64,000 nucleotides of DNA from Paenibacillus cremeus (lineage in GTDB: Bacteria > Bacillota > Bacilli > Paenibacillales > NBRC-103111), in contig NZ_VNJI01000014.1 in assembly GCF_007786445.1 (NCBI RefSeq), positions 1-64,000 on the forward strand, in the 5' to 3' direction. Below, one piece after another: positions 60,223 through 64,000 of this stretch. Position numbers and translations under genes: made by a program. Positions within the stretch are counted from its first letter, which is position 1, and the number at the start of each line of letters is the position of its first letter. The notes under the pieces were generated by a model. That model made no database searches. It saw nothing but the letters and a program-made list of their open reading frames with translations, and was not told where the DNA came from.

Positions 60223-61023
60223 TTATTTCAAATACGACTGCGCACGTTTCGCCATCCACAGGCACACGTCCCATAGATTGGCAACGGGCTGATTCGTGAA
60301 CGGCAGCGTGTGCAGGTAGCCTGGAGGCCCGAACTCCGGCGTTAGCGTGAACTCGGTTTGCCCGGCCGCTGCGCGTGCTTTGAAAATCTCCTGCCACCAA
60401 GCCTCATGTGCGCTCAGCTCCTCCGCATATTCAGGCGCCGCCGGATGCGGAACCTGTGGTCCCTCCGCGTAGCCGACCCGCGCATGAATGTGATACGCGC
60501 GCTCGAAGGCGAGCTTGAGGTTATCGAGCTGATCCGCCAGCAGCGATTCGCAGACGCAGCACCAATGGCTGAAGTCAGCGGTTATTTTCAGCTCCGGAAA
60601 ATCGCGCAGCAGCGCCGCCGTAGTCCAAGGCGTAAACATTGCACGTCCCCGATGCGTCTCGTGGGCGACCGGAATGCCGATGGCACGCTCTACACGGAGC
60701 GCATGCTCAAAAAATGGCTGCTGTTGGTCATACGGCATCGAATCTTTGGCGCTGTGCGAGTTGATAAGCACCGGGTTGAACTCGGCTGCGGCGGTGGCTT
60801 GCTTTTCGAACGAGGCCGCGTGATCGTCTTCGCCCGTAAAGACCATGGCGATGTACTGGAAGCCGTATCGGTCAAGCAGCTCGCGGAATTGCGAAGCCTC
60901 TTCCTTGCGAGGAAGTCCAGCTTCGATGCCCTGGTAACAACCGGCTGCGGCAATCGCTGCGAATTGCTCCTCCAAGGAGCCCTGCATTCCCCATAGCGCT
61001 TTGTAAATCGTTAACTGTGACAA
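60223..61023 (-). CDS. Sugar phosphate isomerase/epimerase family (TIM barrel)
   Basis: 266 residues of the xylose-isomerase-like/AP-endonuclease-2 fold: FAAIAAAGCYQGIEAGLPRK, VLINSHSAKDSMPYDQQQPF, IPVAHETHRGRAMFTPWTTA, LKITADFSHWCCVCES and YHIHARVGYAEGPQVPHPAA. Metal ligands Glu, Asp and His appear in these strands. Substrate unknown. The start is TTG with GAGGTGATC upstream. A divergent solute-binding protein gene suggests carbohydrate use. Confidence 0.9.
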   Translation of the reverse strand: MSQLTIYKALWGMQGSLEEQFAAIAAAGCYQGIEAGLPRKEEASQFRELLDRYGFQYIAMVFTGEDDHAASFEKQATAAAEFNPVLINSHSAKDSMPYDQQQPFFEHALRVERAIGIPVAHETHRGRAMFTPWTTAALLRDFPELKITADFSHWCCVCESLLADQLDNLKLAFERAYHIHARVGYAEGPQVPHPAAPEYAEELSAHEAWWQEIFKARAAAGQTEFTLTPEFGPPGYLHTLPFTNQPVANLWDVCLWMAKRAQSYLK

Positions 61024-61399
61024 CGTAGATCACCTCATCTGCATTTTGCTTTTTCCATTGTATCCCAGAGCTTAAGGGTTGTTTGTATCCGATTTTGCCG
61101 AACAGTGGCGAATCTTGCCGAACGATATGGACATTTTTGGTGGTTAAATGCAGCATAATAGAGGTTAAATATCATCAATGAAATCGGCACAAAGCCTTAC
61201 CAGGCCTAGTTCGGTACGATTTTCGGCCATGAAGTTAAATACTAACGATAGCTTATCACGCCGCTTTGTTCCATAATCAAGTCGAGAGTTCGATAGAGAC
61301 TTTGATTCGCTGAACTGAAAGCGAATTCAAACCGAATTCAAACCGAAACACGAATGGCTTAAACCATGATTTACCATTTTAAGGGGGTCCGTTTCAAAG
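61024..61399. promoter_or_regulatory. Divergent intergenic region with direct repeats
   Basis: No gene is visible. TTGCCGAAC occurs twice 20 bases apart (61095 and 61115), and CGAATTCAAAC occurs twice in tandem (61322-61343) just before the solute-binding gene. These could be operator half-sites. Nothing like a riboswitch was recognised. Confidence 0.4.
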
Positions 61400-62926
61400 A
61401 TGAAAAAGACAAACCGATTGGCGCTCTTCGGTGCAACGATTGTTGCAGCTGGAGCTATCGCAGGATGCGGCGGCGCAGCAGACGGTGGAAAAAATGCAGC
61501 AGCTCCTGCTAAGGATGCACCTGTAGACAACACGCCATACCCGATCTCGATCGCAGTTACCCAAGTAGGCGATATTCCTGCGAAGGGCAATGAAGTCGAG
61601 CAAGCGATTGAGAAATATACGAATACAAAGCTGGACATCCAATGGATCCCGAGCGCAGCCTACGATGAGAAGATCAACGTCATGATCGCCTCCAACGAGC
61701 TGCCAAAAATCGTGAAGGTGAAGTATATCCCAACGATCATCAGCGCCGTAGAATCCGGTCTGTTCTGGGAAATCGGGCCTTACCTGAAGGATTACAAAAA
61801 CCTGTCCGCACAAAACAAGCTGTACTACGATAACATTTCCGTGGGCGGCAAGCTGTATGGGATTCCGACGTACCGGGATATCGGCCGCGCGGCTGTCGTT
61901 TACCGTGCAGACTGGCTGAAAAACCTCGGCATGAAGGCGCCTACGACGACCGACGAGTGGTACAACGTGATGAAGGCGATGACGCAAAACGATCCGGATA
62001 AAAACGGCAAGAACGATACGTACGGCATGATCGTGTCCAAAACGTACAATCAAGGCGCTGCTTCCATGACTACGCGGATGGCGGTTACTCTGGGCGGGCC
62101 TAACAAGTGGGCTGTCGATAACGGCAAGTTCATCCCTGAATTTTTGACCAAAGAATATAACGACGTCTTGAAGCTTCTGAAGCGTGCTTACGATGAGAAG
62201 CTGATCAACCAGGATTTCGCTGTATTTGACGATGCGGAAGTAGAAAAAGCGTACGACTCCAGCCGTGCAGGTCTGCGGATCGCGGTAGCTCAGAACGCTA
62301 AGAGTATGCAAGAGCGTCTGGCGAAAATTACACCGACTGGCGAGTTTGACGTCATGAGCATGACCGGTCCTACTGGCATTCGTATTGCAAGTGAAGCGGG
62401 GAACAATGGCTTCTTAGCGATTCCTAAATCGTCGGTTAAAACCGAAGCTGAGCTGAAGAAAGTGCTGACGTTCCTCGACAAAATGATGGACGAGCCGATG
62501 TCCACGCTGCAAATGCGCGGTATTGAAGGCAAGCACTTCGTGAAAGTGGACGGCAACAAAACCGAGTACAAAGACTTCAACGACTTCCAACGTCTGGTGA
62601 AGCCTTACCGCGACAATCTGCTCAACATCGAAGGCTACAACGTAGCTCCGCTGAAAGACGTGCCAATCGGCGAAAAAGGGACGATGCTGGCCAGAGACGG
62701 CGCGAAGTATATCGTGGCGAATCCTGCCCTCACTCTGCCTTCGGCAACCTACTCCGAGCGCGGTAAAGAGCTGGATACCATGATCAACGACGCTCAAACC
62801 AAGTTCATTATGGGCAAAATCGACGAGGCGGGCTACCAAGCTGAAATCGACAAATGGCGTAAAGCTGGCGGCGACAAAGTCATCAAAGAATATGAAGACG
62901 CGTATGCCAAGCTGAACAAAAAATAA
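61400..62926 (+). CDS. Extracellular solute-binding lipoprotein (ABC transporter, family 1)
   Basis: 508 residues. A lipoprotein signal ends at the lipobox AIAGC (Cys about 23). The mature part has VEQAIEKYTNTKLDIQWIPS, VMIASNELPKIVKVKYIPTI and RADWLKNLGMKAPTTTDEWY, typical of the large LplA-like sugar-binding proteins of Paenibacillus. A second half has FLTKEYNDVLKLLKRAYDEK and NNGFLAIPKSSVKTEAELKK. AAGGGGGTCC is upstream. The usual LplB/YtcP permease genes are absent; a BASS transporter follows instead, so this looks like an orphan binding protein. Confidence 0.93.
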   Translation: MKKTNRLALFGATIVAAGAIAGCGGAADGGKNAAAPAKDAPVDNTPYPISIAVTQVGDIPAKGNEVEQAIEKYTNTKLDIQWIPSAAYDEKINVMIASNELPKIVKVKYIPTIISAVESGLFWEIGPYLKDYKNLSAQNKLYYDNISVGGKLYGIPTYRDIGRAAVVYRADWLKNLGMKAPTTTDEWYNVMKAMTQNDPDKNGKNDTYGMIVSKTYNQGAASMTTRMAVTLGGPNKWAVDNGKFIPEFLTKEYNDVLKLLKRAYDEKLINQDFAVFDDAEVEKAYDSSRAGLRIAVAQNAKSMQERLAKITPTGEFDVMSMTGPTGIRIASEAGNNGFLAIPKSSVKTEAELKKVLTFLDKMMDEPMSTLQMRGIEGKHFVKVDGNKTEYKDFNDFQRLVKPYRDNLLNIEGYNVAPLKDVPIGEKGTMLARDGAKYIVANPALTLPSATYSERGKELDTMINDAQTKFIMGKIDEAGYQAEIDKWRKAGGDKVIKEYEDAYAKLNKK

Positions 62927-62937
62927 TCGAAAGAATG

Positions 62938-62978
62938 GGAGTAAGGGTACACGTGTACTCTTTACTTCCTTTCTTTTT
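62938..62978 (+). terminator. Intrinsic terminator after the solute-binding gene
   Basis: AGTAAgGGTACAC / GTGTACtCTTTACT hairpin with a TCCTTTCTTTTT run after it. Confidence 0.75.
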
Positions 62979-63032
62979 GTGAGATAATGTTAACGTGAAC
63001 AATTCGCAGCAAGAGAAGCGGAGGGACTGGAA

Positions 63033-64000
63033 ATGCTGAACAAGCTTAATAAAACGTTGGAAAAATGGATGCCTCTCTTAACCCCGACCAGTGTCGTTCT
63101 CGGGATGCTGCTGACCGTGTATCTTCGATCTTATTCCAACATCGTTCCATGGATTTTTGCATTCATTACGTTTTCCGGCAGTCTTAGCCTGAACTTTAAA
63201 GATTTGAAACGGGTGCTGACGCATCCGCTGCCGATCTTCGTCTCGCTGCTCATGCTGCATGTGATTATGCCGGCCGCGGCTTGGGGCATCGGGCATATTC
63301 TGTTTCCCGGCGACCCCCACCTGGTGACGGGACTCGTGCTGTTTATGGCTGTGCCAACGGGAATCGTCAGCTTCATGTGGGTATCCCTCTATAAGGGGAA
63401 CATTGCTTTGACGCTGTCGGTCATTTTGATCGATACGCTGCTGTCGCCATTTATCGTGCCGGGTATCATGTCGGTTCTGGTTGGGGCGGATGTGGATATG
63501 GATGTTTGGGGCATGATGAAAGGGCTATTAATCATGGTCGTATTCCCGTCTGTGCTCGGCATGGTGCTGAATCAATGGACGGCCGGCAAAGTAAAGACGG
63601 TATGGGGCCCGCGCCTGGCGCCGTTCTCCAAGCTGTCACTGGCTGTGGTCATCATGATTAACAGCGCCTTCGTTGCGCCATACTTCACAGGCATCAATAT
63701 GAAATTCGTGTGGACTGCGGTGGTGATCGTCCTGATGGCATCGCTCGGTTACTTCGCAGGCTATTATTTATCGAAAGCGTTCGGGTGGGGGCGTGATCTC
63801 GCCGTAACGATGACCTTCAACACCGGCATGCGGAATATTAGCGCCGGGGCGGTTCTTGCGATTGCATACTTCCCGCCGGCGGTTGCGATGCCTGTCATTA
63901 TCGGGATGCTGTTTCAGCAGATGCTCGCCTCGTTCTTCGGATTCTTTTTGTTGGGGGAACGAAAAAAGGCCGCGCCAACCCAGTCGGGAACTCTGACTCG
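63033..64000 (+). CDS. BASS family transporter (bile acid:sodium symporter-like), partial
   Basis: The reading frame is open from ATG 63033 to the window edge (322 codons without stop) and is near full length. The product has about ten hydrophobic segments: LLTPTSVVLGMLLTVYL, FVSLLMLHVIMPAAAWGIGH, GLVLFMAVPTGIVSFMWVSL, LPSVLGMVLN-like sequence and TMTFNTGMRNISAGAVLAIA, the BASS/YocS signature. It is a sodium-coupled carrier of organic anions such as pantoate or bile acids; substrate unclear. CGGAGGGACTGG precedes the start. It sits 55 bases after the terminator region of the solute-binding gene. Confidence 0.9.
   Translation, partial: MLNKLNKTLEKWMPLLTPTSVVLGMLLTVYLRSYSNIVPWIFAFITFSGSLSLNFKDLKRVLTHPLPIFVSLLMLHVIMPAAAWGIGHILFPGDPHLVTGLVLFMAVPTGIVSFMWVSLYKGNIALTLSVILIDTLLSPFIVPGIMSVLVGADVDMDVWGMMKGLLIMVVFPSVLGMVLNQWTAGKVKTVWGPRLAPFSKLSLAVVIMINSAFVAPYFTGINMKFVWTAVVIVLMASLGYFAGYYLSKAFGWGRDLAVTMTFNTGMRNISAGAVLAIAYFPPAVAMPVIIGMLFQQMLASFFGFFLLGERKKAAPTQSGTLT

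Overview
The window reads as a chromosomal segment of a spore-forming, low-to-mid GC Gram-positive bacterium of the Paenibacillaceae (Paenibacillus or a close relative). Reasons: the end of an rRNA operon followed by a ten-gene tRNA block; strong AGGAGG-type ribosome binding sites with frequent TTG/GTG starts; SLH-anchored surface protein; and sporulation genes (YlbJ, YunB, a LytH/YunA-like peptidase, an alpha/beta SASP). No phage, IS element or CRISPR array is visible; gene content looks core-like with a few decayed genes.

Layout. 1-1470: 23S 3' end, 5S, ten tRNAs and two tRNA-linked repeat elements. 1.6-4.4 kb: secreted repeat protein, small membrane protein, PspA, and a PadR regulator with palindromic operators. 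4.5-15 kb: histidine-kinase remnant, PhoX-like phosphatase, two tail-collar (Mdp-like) proteins, a 1881-residue surface protein with ten cadherin-like domains and three SLH motifs, and a PL7 alginate lyase. 15-26.8 kb: ArsB-like permease, then a complete Kdp potassium locus in which KdpD is split into a duplicated sensor protein and a separate kinase. 26.9-38.1 kb: UvrD-type helicase, phosphoesterase, gapB with an SR1P gene, glycerate kinase and dehydrogenase, two membrane proteins, a Gfo/Idh/MocA oxidoreductase. 38.2-46.6 kb: yunB, LytH-like peptidase, nickel-pincer cofactor genes larB/larC (LarC split on opposite strands), lipA, yutD, nadK, PilZ protein. 46.7-57.6 kb: glycogen phosphorylase, ylbJ, truncated globin, DUF2225, small proteins, PepF, GyrI-like, chemotaxis transducer, VOC protein. 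57.6-64 kb: aldo/keto reductase pseudogene with MerR regulator, SASP, a 51-bp tandem array, a TIM-barrel isomerase, a solute-binding lipoprotein and a BASS transporter running off the end.

The most unusual signals are (1) dispersed GCGGAA/TTCCGC palindromes in ordered arrays: two four-palindrome elements with the same 51-62-51 bp (50-62-51 in one copy) spacing, and a seven-unit array with an exact 51-bp period; (2) the KdpD sensor module duplicated in tandem, uncoupled from its kinase, under a KdpE-like box that resembles the Escherichia coli site as I remember it; (3) LarC split into convergently transcribed halves; (4) gapB overlapping an SR1P-like gene behind a CcpN-like operator; (5) short elements that re-duplicate the 3' end of the tRNA they follow. 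All calls are from reading the sequence; no database search was run.
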